From positions 33,014,833 to 33,078,832 of the forward strand of contig CM038466.1 in NCBI GenBank assembly GCA_021464415.1: a stretch of 64,000 nt of DNA. Direction: 5' to 3'. Under the pieces are notes generated by a model. The model searched no databases, had not been told where the DNA came from, and saw only the letters and a program-made list of their open reading frames with translations. Below, in pieces: positions 26,120 to 36,849 of the stretch. The translations under genes were made by a program, and so were the position numbers. How positions within the stretch are numbered: position 1 is the first letter of the stretch; every line of letters begins with the position of its first letter. Origin of the DNA: Lonicera japonica (taxonomy: Eukaryota > Streptophyta > Magnoliopsida > Dipsacales > Caprifoliaceae).

Positions 26120-26324
26120 GCCTTTGATACCAAAGAAGAATTTTGTACTTGCTTAATGGCTTGGCATACCCAAAATGAGAGCCTGATGATATATTTAAAT
26201 ACAATATACAGAGCTACATTATGATAAATTCCCAATATGGGACAAAAACTGATAACTAGCATGATTTAAATGCTAATAATATAAAAAAAATGTAAATATA
26301 AATAAAATAATATCTCCCAACATT
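26120..26324 (-). mobile_element. Possible Copia/TRIM-type LTR fragment with primer site
   Basis: Read on the minus strand the segment starts TGTTGGGAGATATT (about 26324) and leads to TTTGGTATCAAAGG (about 26124-26137), which resembles the tRNA-iMet primer site TGGTATCAGAG that follows many plant LTRs. The expected CA end before it is not clear, and no second LTR was found. Confidence 0.3.
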
Positions 26325-26493
26325 CTTATCATAAGAAAGAAAGAGAAATTAACTGGACCTTTTTATTCTGATTTTTTTTTTCGTCAATTAGGTCTCCCCA
26401 AAGCTGTCTTGTCTTCTCGCCTATAACGGGCAAAACAGAAGGTGGTGAATTTCATGCATCATAATTTTTAAAAGAAATTTCCAATAATTATAT

Positions 26494-27255
26494 TTAAGAA
26501 AAAGAAGGTTCATAAAAGATAGAGACATACCTTTCACTCAGGTAAGCTAGGGTACTATTAAGATCACCCTTCCACACTGATTGGTCAGTGAAAACTTCAG
26601 CATAGTTAATGCTTACTCGCACAAGCTTTGGTGTTGTTAGCTGTCCGGAACAGAAACTCTTCAGTTTGGGGCATTCTTCAATGACTACTTCTTCCAACAG
26701 AGGGAGGTCAAAGTCATGTATACTAATGCAGAACACACTGAGATTTTTTAGCCTTTTAAGCACTAGAACGAGTAACTGAGGGAAAACTATTTTATCCGTC
26801 ATTTTGATTTCAAAGATATCTTCTTCTTCTTCTTCTTCTTCCATTCGAATAACTTCCTCCATTGAGTTAGCATACAGATTTAGGGATTGTAGATTTACAA
26901 GCATTTTGGCCATCGAAGGTGAGAATATATATGTTAAGCTATAACAACCGCTGACTTCCAATGTTTTGAGGTTATGAAACACTTGTATTCCTTTGGGAAC
27001 CATCCTCCATACATGCTTTAACTTAGGCAGGAAAGATAGAGTCACTGATTCTAACTGATCAAGCATAACTTCTACATGTTCTCTCCCAAATTTTAGCATC
27101 TCGAAGTCAAAAACTGCTTCCATAAAGTTACATGAATACACACCTACATGTTTTAGATTGTACATTAATGATCCATCTAGCATTTGATCAACCGCAATCA
27201 GTACGTGGTGCTTCATGCTCCCAACATTCAGTGTGTCCATGTTAGGCAACAATAC
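26494..27255 (-). CDS. CC-NBS-LRR gene, third coding exon (C-terminal LRR)
   Basis: Open minus-strand frame encoding irregular leucine-rich repeats of the RPS2/At4g27190-like class: repeated LESVTLSFLPKLKHVW, LKTLEVSGCYSLTYIF and LEEVVIEECPKLKSF units about 24-28 residues apart, plus an acidic run of glutamates coded by (GAA/GAG)n at about 26820-26845. A good acceptor TTTTTGTAG/GTATTG places the exon start at 27255; it joins in phase 0 to the donor at 29370, giving the usual LLPN junction of this family. The frame runs to a stop at 26494, but a strong donor AAAG/GTATGT at 26531 suggests the exon really ends there and a small final exon lies further left, which I could not identify. Confidence 0.75.
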   Translation of the reverse strand, partial: VLLPNMDTLNVGSMKHHVLIAVDQMLDGSLMYNLKHVGVYSCNFMEAVFDFEMLKFGREHVEVMLDQLESVTLSFLPKLKHVWRMVPKGIQVFHNLKTLEVSGCYSLTYIFSPSMAKMLVNLQSLNLYANSMEEVIRMEEEEEEEDIFEIKMTDKIVFPQLLVLVLKRLKNLSVFCISIHDFDLPLLEEVVIEECPKLKSFCSGQLTTPKLVRVSINYAEVFTDQSVWKGDLNSTLAYLSERYVSIFYEPSFS

Positions 27256-29369
27256 CTACAAAAATTGCTATAAATGTGTTAATTACAGTGATATTTTAGA
27301 TGTACAAATACAACAAACTGCAATAATACCTTAACTTTTTAAGTTGTACGTGGGAAAACCAAGTAGAAAAGCTAATGAAATGTTGTAATCACCTGACTTG
27401 GACTGCTGGAGCATATCTTTTGAATTCTATTTCTAATATTCCATTTCATATAGTTATCTATTTGTAATATAGTTTACATCTATAGTGGTAATAGCAATCT
27501 TGGAATAAGTAAAGGTAGCTTAGAATTTTCCTTCCAATTCCTGGGAGGATTTCCCCAGTTAAGCGAATGCAAGTCAAATGCTTCATCCGTAAATTCTTGG
27601 TGAATTCCAAAATTGTACTAATTTGAATGTTCAAAAGCAATCATTTTTACATTCTTGAGCTTTTAGGCAATGTTTTAACTATACACATTCTTCAATTTGC
27701 CTTATGTTAAATTCATCATTTCTTGTCTTTAGATTGTAAATCCCACATCCAAACTCTAAAGCTTTGCACAGCAATATAAAACACCTTTTATATGATATCA
27801 GAGTGGCTAATATTCATCAACGGGTAGAAATGTGCATATTATTTACTCCAATTTTCTGGAGATCACCTTTTAAAATATGAGTTTAAATATTTTTGTTTAG
27901 GCTATTTTTAGTGGGTTATAACTTATCTTAACATTTTTCTCTTAAACCATCACATTGGAGTTAACAATAACCTGCTTGCTGTATAATTCACCAATCATAT
28001 TTAACTCAAAATATAAAAAGAAATACTGTTAAGTAGATGCAATTAGATACACCACAAAAATAAGAGCTGCAAAAACCATATAGTGATTTTTCATGGTTAT
28101 GCATAGAAAAAACCAATGGACAGTTAAACAAAAATCCTAAAAAGTACAATAAATACAAACTCGGGTGTTTTTCTTAAAACCGTCATATTTAGTTAAAATC
28201 ATATACCCATTGTTGATATATCCATAACACCCTAAAAAAAGGGCAGCCTAACAGTGAGTTATTGCTTCGGTATATGGATACCCGAGAAAAAAAAATTAAA
28301 AGCATGCTACATAACGTTTTTACTAGCCTAACAGTGAGTTATTTAATTTTAGAAAAAATGTTTGTACGTAAATAGTGCTCAACAATGAACTAGTCAAATA
28401 AAATCCTAAAAAGTACAATAAATGCAAATTCGGGTGTTATCTTGTTTATGTTCTCCCTTTGTTGCACATTAATAGTTTACGGGACATTATCAATGTAGCA
28501 AATTAATAGTCTTGACCATTGATTATGTTGAGATTAGTATTTCCTTAAAAAGTATTCGAGTCAAAATGGAACTATAAATTTGAGACGGATGGAATATATT
28601 ATAAGGATTGGGAATCCGTAAACAATTAAATACTAATTAAAAACAATTAATCCACCTTGTATCTTATTTATGGATATTGCATATTTATATATCCTGTTAT
28701 GATACCTTTTTAATCTTATTGATAATATTATAATTGATACTTCTAAATAAGAAACAACTAAAATCTAATAATAAGTTTTATACTAACCAATGATTTTCAA
28801 TTTTCAATTTCTTACCATCACGTATTTCTAATCAAAAATAGTCTGACACAATTCTGGTAGAAAATTTTGTGCACTAGTTAAGATATTTGAGCGGAAAGAT
28901 GGAGTGATTCCAATTGAAGAGCATCAACTAAACTCTACCTTGATCTTCTAAGAAAAAACTTCCTCCTTCCCCTTTGACAAAGGCAGCCTCTATTTGCACT
29001 CCAAAAAACATTTGATAACACTCCATTTTTCGTTCGCCTGATGACAAAGGATTAAGTGCATGTTACTCACTTGATGACAAGCGAGTATAAACCTATATAC
29101 ATACTCGGTGCTTATGGGACAAGTAAGGCTTTTTCAAGCTATTCTCGGCCCTCAGGAAGCCAATAACATGCACTTACTCGCTTGTCATCGGATGAACGAA
29201 AAAGTAGAGTGTTACCAAGTATAAAGTGGTGTGCAAATAGCGTCTACCTTGAAAAAAGGTTAGTGGGAAAAAAGAGAAAAAGGAAGATAGTCTAATCATT
29301 GTATAGAGCTAACAGGGAATCTAGGATGTTACTAATTAAAGTTAGAACAAAAAAACATTAGTTGTGTAC
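27256..29369 (-). other. Intron of about 2.1 kb between LRR exons
   Basis: Bounded by donor CAG/GTACAC at 29369 and acceptor TTGTAG at 27256, in the same phase. The interior is AT-rich with no coding features seen; imperfect inverted copies of an ACACTC...CGTTCGCCTGATGACAAAGG-type segment occur near 29010-29060 and 29165-29215, probably a foldback remnant. It could be shorter if unrecognised exons exist. Confidence 0.6.
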
Positions 29370-30194
29370 CTGTTGGTTGAATAAAGGTTTTGTGGTGTTA
29401 CCATCATCAATATTTCCTGAGCCGATATTATCCTCTTTCTCACTGGTGTGCATGAAGCTTGTAAGCTTTGGAAGAGAGTATAGCGCCAAGTAATTCAGTT
29501 TGGGGAGCACAATCTTGTCTTGGGTTTCTTGATTTTCTTCACCTCCTTCTGCCAAAATAATTCCCTCTATCACAGAGCAATAAGTTACTTCTAGTTTTTG
29601 GAGTTGCACGAGGCATTTAACCACCGACTTCTTAAACAGACCTTTTATTGCTCCACAAAACGTCAATGTGAGAACTCTAAGGTTGCCAAGCGATGGAGGT
29701 TGAATGGAATCCCTCTCCAAATGACTCCGTGACATATTTGTGCGTCCATAAAAATATTCCACCTCATCACAATTAGAAATCTCTAGAGTCTCCAAGTGCA
29801 CAAGACCCTCATCTTCGTCTAAATCTTTGACAACATTCTTCAAGTCCTTCACTTGTTTTAAAGAAAGTTTTCTGGTTCTCCTCAGTAACACAATAATGTT
29901 GTTCTCTAAAATCACAATCCTGTTAACTCCACGTAAGAGCAAACTATTTTCCCCAAACTGATACTCAGGATAATATGCACTTTTTTTATAATACCACATT
30001 GAAAAGTCATATTCAATCAGATTCTGAAACTGAAAGTCTTTTAACTTCAACAGATACTCGTTGCCTTTTCGTGTCGTAATTTGCAATCTTTTTAAACAAG
30101 ACAATGAGTTTAGCTCCGAAATGGTGGCACAATTCTCTTGGTCGTGTCTTTGGACAAAGTAACGTCCCATGTACAATTCTTCTAGCTTCCTCAA
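29370..30194 (-). CDS. CC-NBS-LRR gene, LRR coding segment after the frameshift
   Basis: This frame continues the LRR directly after the exon 1 frame, starting with LRKLEELYMG, the conserved segment after the NBS-linked first repeats in At4g27190-type proteins. It carries typical units such as LVHLETLEISNCDEVEY and LVQLQKLEVTYCSVIEGII, then an acidic EGGEENQETQDKI linker. It overlaps the end of exon 1 by 4 bases in another frame, so the two are one exon broken by a frameshift rather than two genes. It ends at the donor CAACAG/GTACAC (29370/29369). Confidence 0.75.
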
Positions 30195-32173
30195 TGCGAC
30201 AAGACACCCAATGGTATTTTAGTAAACCAATTTGTACCGCCCCTATTAGAGAACCTACACCTCAAATCTAATAACTTAAGATTACCAAGCTCCCCCACTT
30301 CACTCGGCAAAAAAACTTGCTTAGAATCAAAAAAGCTGAGAATTTCCAATTTCTTAAGGCCACCAATCAAGGATAAGTTGTCAAGAAACCCGCAACTTTC
30401 TAGACACAATACTCGAAGGTTCAACAAGAACCTGAACGATGTTGGCAGAGATGCAATGTATTCAACTCCAAAATTAATGACTCTAAGTTCCTTCATCCCT
30501 TCAAAAAAATCTGCTGATACTTCTAGATTTCTTTGTGTGCCGACAAAATTTAGAAGCTTAAGATTTGGGCAATCTAAGCCAGCTGGAAGTCCATGTATTT
30601 CGTTTGAATAAAGTGAGATGGCAGTATGAGACGAGTGCTTATCTATTTGAGGCCACTCTTTCAAGTTGGTTTCATGTTGCACCATATATCCATGCCCATC
30701 TTTAGATGCAATAGATAAACCCACATCACGTACAACATCATGCATTTTCACAAATACATTCTCACCCTCACCCAACAATAAATAGCTGTTTCTCAGCTCA
30801 TCAACTAATGAGCAGACCCTATTTCTTGCCCCTGCCAATGCCACAATATCTTTAAATAACTCAAGTCCCACGCCATACCTGACCAACAATTCAATTGGAA
30901 TCTGTTCGTCCTCTTGAAATAGACAACAAAGCAGAAGCAATGACTTGGCTTGGTCACTTTCTAAATAACTGTAACTTAACTCAATTCTCGAGTATACTAT
31001 TTTATGCATCCCTGTGATGTTTGTCACCGTAGATTTTCTTAGTTGCGCAAGGGCATCCTCCCAAGCATGCTTCTTTTTATTTCTTAGGGCTCTGGCGACG
31101 GTTACGAGTGCAAGAGGTAATCCTCCACATTCCTTTGCAACCTCTTCTGCAATGTGACTTACTTCAGCAGCATTCACGCAATTCCCTGCCATCTCTTTGA
31201 AAAGATCCCATGCTTCTTGCTTAGACAAAACATCTATTGCGAAATTCTTTTGAGTTCCCATCAAACTACACACGTGTTCATTCCGTGACGTCAATGCAAC
31301 TTTGCACCCCTTGAGGTCATTTCCAATAGGAATACCTATTTCCTCCATATCCAATGCTTCCCAAACATCGTCTAATATTACAAGAATCCTGTTACCATTC
31401 ATTAGTCTTTCTCGAAGACGTTCGGCCCTTGCAAAAATACTTGTTTGCTCCTGAAATTTCAAACCCAGCATGTCTGCAAGTTGACTTTGAACTCTGATCA
31501 CATCTTTATTTTGGGAGACGACAGCCATTGCGAACTCATCAATTTTGCTCTCGGATTTTGCTCTTCTGGCTATTTCTTCGACCATTGTTGTCTTTCCAAT
31601 ACCCCCCATGCCACATATCCCAAACATGGCAATATTGTCATTTTTTAGAGCATCCGTTATTTCTTTTGTTAATGACATACGAGACTGTATGCCCTTAGAA
31701 CAACCAGTTGATGAAGATGCCGCCATACCAGTTGGAGGTGCAGGGTATGAAAACTTACTGAACTGTTCGCCCTCGCTTCGAAGTTCAGCAATAACTTGAG
31801 CCTTCTTGGTGGCTTCGCGACTCAACAAGTATCGAGACTTTGGATTTGGACACAACCCATTCAAACATCCCTTGTCGACAAAGGCTTTATCTTTGAAAAT
31901 TCTGTCAGACTCCGTGGTGATCTTCTCCACATTGGTCAACCAGGACTGAACACGTGGTGCAATAACTTCCAAATTATTTCGGGCAGCAGCAGCTGATAGT
32001 TGCACCCCATCTTTGATATCTTTGAGATTCTTAGCTTGATCTCTTAAATTATCCATGTTGTTGTTGTAGCAGAATAGATATCTCAACTGGCGTCCAACTG
32101 GAGCCACCAAGTATTCCCCAATTTTCTCCAAAATGGAAAAAGCAATCCTTTCGCCATATCTTGACAATATCAA
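30191..32173 (-). CDS. CC-NBS-LRR disease resistance protein (RPS2/At4g27190-like), exon 1, truncated by frameshift
   Basis: Encodes an intracellular immune receptor of the CC-NBS-LRR class, which senses pathogen effectors and switches by nucleotide exchange. Counted from the frame start, the coiled-coil region is about 1-135, with the family motif YLVAPVGRQL at 21-30. The NB-ARC includes P-loop GMGGIGKTT (188-196), kinase-2 LVILDDVW (264-271), RNBS-B KVALTSRNE (291-299), GGLPLA (350-355) and an intact MHD (478-480). LRRs begin near residue 510. A TGA at 30191-30193 ends the frame at residue 660. The frame opens on TTG at 32173 with no in-frame ATG before residue 40 (32056). An out-of-frame ATG at 32157 precedes the block at the usual family start position, suggesting a one-base loss. 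An acceptor CTCTACAG lies near 32201, so a 5' leader intron is likely. Functional only if the frameshifts are assembly errors. Confidence 0.85.
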   Translation of the reverse strand: MILSRYGERIAFSILEKIGEYLVAPVGRQLRYLFCYNNNMDNLRDQAKNLKDIKDGVQLSAAAARNNLEVIAPRVQSWLTNVEKITTESDRIFKDKAFVDKGCLNGLCPNPKSRYLLSREATKKAQVIAELRSEGEQFSKFSYPAPPTGMAASSSTGCSKGIQSRMSLTKEITDALKNDNIAMFGICGMGGIGKTTMVEEIARRAKSESKIDEFAMAVVSQNKDVIRVQSQLADMLGLKFQEQTSIFARAERLRERLMNGNRILVILDDVWEALDMEEIGIPIGNDLKGCKVALTSRNEHVCSLMGTQKNFAIDVLSKQEAWDLFKEMAGNCVNAAEVSHIAEEVAKECGGLPLALVTVARALRNKKKHAWEDALAQLRKSTVTNITGMHKIVYSRIELSYSYLESDQAKSLLLLCCLFQEDEQIPIELLVRYGVGLELFKDIVALAGARNRVCSLVDELRNSYLLLGEGENVFVKMHDVVRDVGLSIASKDGHGYMVQHETNLKEWPQIDKHSSHTAISLYSNEIHGLPAGLDCPNLKLLNFVGTQRNLEVSADFFEGMKELRVINFGVEYIASLPTSFRFLLNLRVLCLESCGFLDNLSLIGGLKKLEILSFFDSKQVFLPSEVGELGNLKLLDLRCRFSNRGGTNWFTKIPLGVLSH

Positions 32174-32331
32174 CGAAGTTCTTTCCGGAAATAAATAACC
32201 TGTAGAGGATCTAAATAGTTTCAGAACATGTACAGAAGTAGAAGTTGTATGCGAAGGGATTTTTCATATACATAAATCACCTAAAAAGTTAAATAAAAAT
32301 TAAGAAGGGATTATATATAGTCGTATATATA

Positions 32332-32352
32332 TAGAGAGAGAGAGAGAGAGAG
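32332..32352. repeat. (AG)n microsatellite
   Basis: About ten AG units, just upstream of the exon 1 acceptor (on the minus strand a CT-rich tract). Confidence 0.9.
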
Positions 32353-34279
32353 CTGGAGAGAAAGAAAAGGTAGGAGTTGCATACAAAATTCCAGACAGAG
32401 ATTTGACAAAAGCTTGAATATTGAATAAGAAAAATTGAAACACTTTCTCTTTTATTAAAGAAACGCAAACAGAGCAAAGTTGAAATAGATATCCAGCAAT
32501 TATGGAAAACTAGTATGGTTAGACCAGTGAGAAAAATGCAATTGAAGAGTGATCAATGGGGAAAACTTCAGTTGTCGATCCTTTATGTACTCTTACATTT
32601 TCCTTGACTAAGAGAATAAAACATAAATTCCAAAATAAATCACCAGATCATTGCAGAATGGAATTTAAACACACTCACTCAGTATCATAATAATTTAAAG
32701 TTTAAGTTTAGCCGTGTCGCAATTGGAAGTTTGCTTACCAACTCATTCCTCACTTCTTTCAATTTCCGTATTCTTTTCTTCCTTCTTTATTTATTTAAAT
32801 TTTTTCATTTTTTTTGGCTGTGCTAATAGAAAATGTAAAGGACTAAAGGTGAAATATTTTCAACTATTTCGGATAAACTTTTTGTTTGTATAAAATTTTG
32901 GGACAAAGGCATTATGCTATAATATGATTTTATACCAAAATAGTGATGATTTTCACAATTTACGTTTCATCTAGGTAGGTATGAAGCAAGAAATGGGCAA
33001 AGAGGTTTAACTACCCCCTCTGTCCTAAATTTCTTGAACTTTTACAGTCTTTTTTAGAATTGCACTATTTTCAACTTAATCAATGGTTGAGAGGGAAACT
33101 TGTTTACTATCAGGATATCGATTTGGTTCATTGATTTTGTCACAGAAAGAAAACTTTAACTCAAATTTGGGACATCCAAAATCCAAAAAGCTCAGTTTGT
33201 TCTTCTTTTGTTAAAATAAATAATATTCTGGTTCTTATTTTAAAAAATGAATTGTAGACTTTTAATTTGGGACAGAAATGTACTAGGAGAAATTAATAGC
33301 ACAGATGTAAGCCAATGAACTAGTAGATTTGATGAGCACATCATAGTTGTAATGGGGAATTAAAATAGAATTGTTACAAAAAAGTAAATTAATACGCATA
33401 ACGACCCTAACGTGGGGGCATGGCTGCAGTAGGTGCTAGCTACGCCCACATTGCCTAGGTGAGGTCCGCCAATGTGCTAAATGCGTGGTTACTATTCCTT
33501 CCTAGTAAGAGTGTTTTTTAGATCGTGATAAAGCAAAATTCGCTCGGCCCAAAGTGAACAATACCTTGTTAGGCTGGACTGGGACGTGACACATACTGAT
33601 AGGGATCATAAGGCCAAATTGAAGACCTTGTAGTTGAAGCCTCATAGTTCCATGTGAGGCTTACAGATATAGGTCAGTTGTTAGACTTCCTCACCTATTG
33701 ATGATATTGAAATTGCATCTTCTTGCATAAAAGTAGGAGAATGATTATTTGGCATCTTGTAAGTAGATTATATAGATCACTGGCAACTGAAGACGAATAG
33801 GCGAACTTGCTGAATTACACTCTATATTGATTAGGTTTTCTTTACTGGACTATATCGGGAAATTGTAAGTGTCATTATATCATTTAGTAATTTCATAATA
33901 CTGCATTGATAGGATATGCATTATATCAGGTGAGAGAGAGGATCCAAAAGCTGATGTATACTCTTAAAAGTTCTTCAGGTACTCAAAGCTCACTAGTGAT
34001 GCGGGGCAGCTAAAAAGAGATCCGCACTAACAACAGATTGATTACTGAACCAAGAAGACAAATGTAGAATTGCTGTGAAGAAGTAAGGAAGAAACTAAAG
34101 AAGAGAAGAACTTCAATAAAGAAACTAATTATAAAAAAGAAGGGGATGGTTTGAGAGTTCTCTTTTTTTCTCTCTATGCCAATTTCAAGTTTTAAACATA
34201 GTTGATCATCAAATTTTAAACATAGTACTTGTTGAAGTGAATAAGAATTATTCAAAAGCTTTTGAACAGATATTAAGTA

Positions 34280-34730
34280 AAATTGTTCAAGAACTCACCA
34301 CTGTATCTAGCTTGTATTCCCAAAACAGAGCAGCAAAGCAGAACGCGGTGAGTAGATCACCAAGAAAGATGAAGCAAAATGTAACAGTTTATCTACACCA
34401 AAAGAGAATATGATTCAGTACATCATTTACCAACCATGTTATCCCTAAGCTATCATGTACTCTAATTACACATTTGGTTCGAGTTTTGGTTTATTCTTGA
34501 AAATCCTAAATTGGTAAATTCACATTAATATTCCCTTACAATTCATGGCAAGAGGTTGAATCATAACTTGACGAGACTCAAACTTTCCCTATGAAATTAC
34601 TATTTTGGATTTCAAACACGAACAAAAAACTTGAACCAAACAAACACAAAGGGTTGGTTTCAATTTGAAAAAGCACAAAAAGAAGAAAAACACACACACA
34701 CACACACACTCACTCAAACTCATCAATGTG
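34280..34730 (-). repeat. Leader-like duplicated segment, copy 1
   Basis: Resembles 35950-36300: both contain TTCAAGAACTCACC, then AGCAAA...GAAG...AGTTTATCTACA, and end at a homopolymer or (CA)n run followed by CTCAAACT. On the minus strand each has a donor-like G/GTGAGTTCTTG (about 34299 and 35969). They may be alternative 5' leader exons of the resistance gene; this is inference. Confidence 0.45.
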
Positions 34731-34875
34731 AACAAAGTGAAACAGTAAACTGTTTGGAATAAAATTTACTCCGGATGGTTTTCTTCTTACTTTTCAGCTA
34801 CATTTTGGGACTATTGGGGAAACTAAAAAGAAACTTTGATGACTATCATATTTAGTCTTTAATTGTTTCATGATG

Positions 34876-34877
<2 letters not shown>

Positions 34878-34907
<30 letters not shown>
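34878..34907. repeat. Poly-A tract of 30
   Basis: Uninterrupted A run. Confidence 0.9.
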
Positions 34908-34908
<1 letters not shown>

Positions 34909-35356
34909 AAACCTGAAAATTTAATGGAGCTGGTCCTGAATTGGGTAGAACCTTACAGGATTTTAACATTTTCACAGAAGATTTATTTTAGTTTAAACTT
35001 TATGTACAAAAGTAAAAATCCTAAGGAGCTTTTTGTACAATAATTAAGAAAATTTATGCAACCAAAAACTCGAAAAACCCCATTAATTACAAATGGTATA
35101 TATATACATATATTTGGACTAGGAAAAGAACAAACAATAACAATATGAATTGAACCAATCATGTGGTCCTAAAACTCACGTAATGTCCATTATTCCAACA
35201 TACAGCAGAACTGAGGTTCCCGACGAGTTTCAAATTAAAACCTTGATTACGAGCATATTCAATGTACGTTGCAGTTTTAAGCATATTTTTCCAAAGGAAT
35301 TGTCTAAATCTCTTCCTTGCTACAACCACCAAGTGGAATAGGAAGAGAGCAACTTA

Positions 35357-35730
35357 GCTCCCCTCCATTATACCTTCCATCCAATTTCGTTCAATGGAAT
35401 TTAGTCGGAGGATTAAACAGATGAATTTTTTTATGAAACTTGTGGACAAATTTTTGTAATGAGTAGATCAATCTTCACAAAATTTCTCATGAAATTCAAA
35501 CCGGAAGTAGGTGTACAAAAATTTTAATACATATATTCATTTTGGACCGTTAAAATTTTAAAAGATCATTTCATCCACTTTCGGTTTGAAATTTTTGATG
35601 AAATTTTGTAGAGATGATCTAATGATTGTAGAAATCATCTCCACCAAATTTTGTGAAAAAGTTCAACCGTTTAAGCCTCCAACTAATCTCTATTGGACGA
35701 AATTAAATGGAAGCTGTAATGGAAGGGAGC
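35357..35730. mobile_element. Foldback/MITE-like element with about 150-bp arms
   Basis: The left arm from GCTCCCCTCCATTA is the inverse of the right arm ending TAATGGAAGGGAGC, and similarity continues inward through CAATTTCGTTCAATGG and TTCAAACCGGAAGT to a centre near 35540. No target duplication is clear. The frame 35586-35792 is a translation of one arm. Confidence 0.7.
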
Positions 35731-35949
35731 CAAGTCCGGAAGGGAGGGGACAGCTTGGTGAGACTCAAATTGGGGTGCTTAGGTTTGGGTGAGCCCTTCT
35801 ATTATTATACTTCTCTCTTTTCTAGAATTTTCTTTGAAACAACTATAACTTCAGTCACATTTTTCAAGAGATTGATAGATCAACTAATTAGCTAGTAATC
35901 CGTCCGACTAAGAATACACTATTCCCTTTTGGATGTCCCTAATTAAGTA

Positions 35950-36248
35950 AATGTTTTCAAGAACTCACCGGTGTTGTTGTATTCTTTAAGCGGCACGGCA
36001 GGAGAAACCAGCAAAAGAAGTCAAAATAGTTTATCTACAGCAAAAAACTATTACAAGAAAACATTTATGACTGTGTATATGGAAGAAGCAAGGAGTCCAA
36101 GGGAATATATATATATATATCTTTGCTTGAGGTAAGAAAAAGAGAATATTGAATTCCTTGCACCACTAATTAATCTTGTTATTCCAAAGATGACATGTAT
36201 TTAAAGGTTGCTTTAAATAATAAAAAAGCACAAACAGCAAACCCCCCC

Positions 36249-36281
<33 letters not shown>

Positions 36282-36300
36282 AAACTTCGAAAGCCAGCAA
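35950..36300 (-). repeat. Leader-like duplicated segment, copy 2
   Basis: See copy 1 at 34280-34730. It contains a (TA)n run near 36108-36120. Confidence 0.45.
36242..36284. repeat. Poly-C tract of 24 followed by (CA)n
   Basis: 24 consecutive C, then about eight CA units. In the sister segment at 34690 the same position has only (CA)n, so the C run arose after the duplication or is an assembly artefact. Confidence 0.9.
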
Positions 36301-36849
36301 AGTTCAAAACTGTTTTCTTTCATAGTTTGATTTGGATGGCCTGTGGAATCGATCGAAACAAATTGGAAGTTTAAGGTGCAGATTATTGTAAAAAATTGTT
36401 TAGGGCGTAATGTAATGTTTTTTTAAAAGTTTGAAGAGCATTGGGAAATTTTAGGTGCGGATTGATCACTTTTGTAACAGTTTTGCGACATAAATAGCAT
36501 ACCCCAAATATTTTTATGATGGAAAACCGTCGTAAAAAGACCAATCCGTAAGGATTTGTCTGTACCAGAAACGCTCTGTATATATATGTGTGTGACATCT
36601 AAAATTGAAAAGACAAAACGAGGAACATCTCTCTCTTATCTTTTTTTTCTAGCAATGCTTTTAATGTCTTATAAATTAGGAATCATTTTAAATTTTTTAA
36701 GAAATATATTAATGGTTAAAAATACTATTCGAACTTTTATTTATTTCAAACTTAATATTACAAAAGGAAAAGAAAAGAAAAAGATTACAGAGAAGGAGAA
36801 CAAAAGAGCCAAAAGAAATGGGGAAAACGAAATATACTTTACATCATAA

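Larger units (their letters stand above)
32174..36844. other. Upstream region of the resistance gene, noncoding
   Basis: No coding gene. It contains simple repeats, a duplicated leader-like segment, a foldback element, and a GC-richer repeat remnant at about 33400-33680 (strings GCTCGGCCCAAAGTG and GGGACGTGACA resemble plant LTR sequence). The resistance gene's promoter and 5' leader exon should lie somewhere here. Confidence 0.5.

Noticed and set aside
31445..31996. Plus-strand frames opposite the NB-ARC exon
   Set aside because: Antisense shadows of the resistance gene coding strand.
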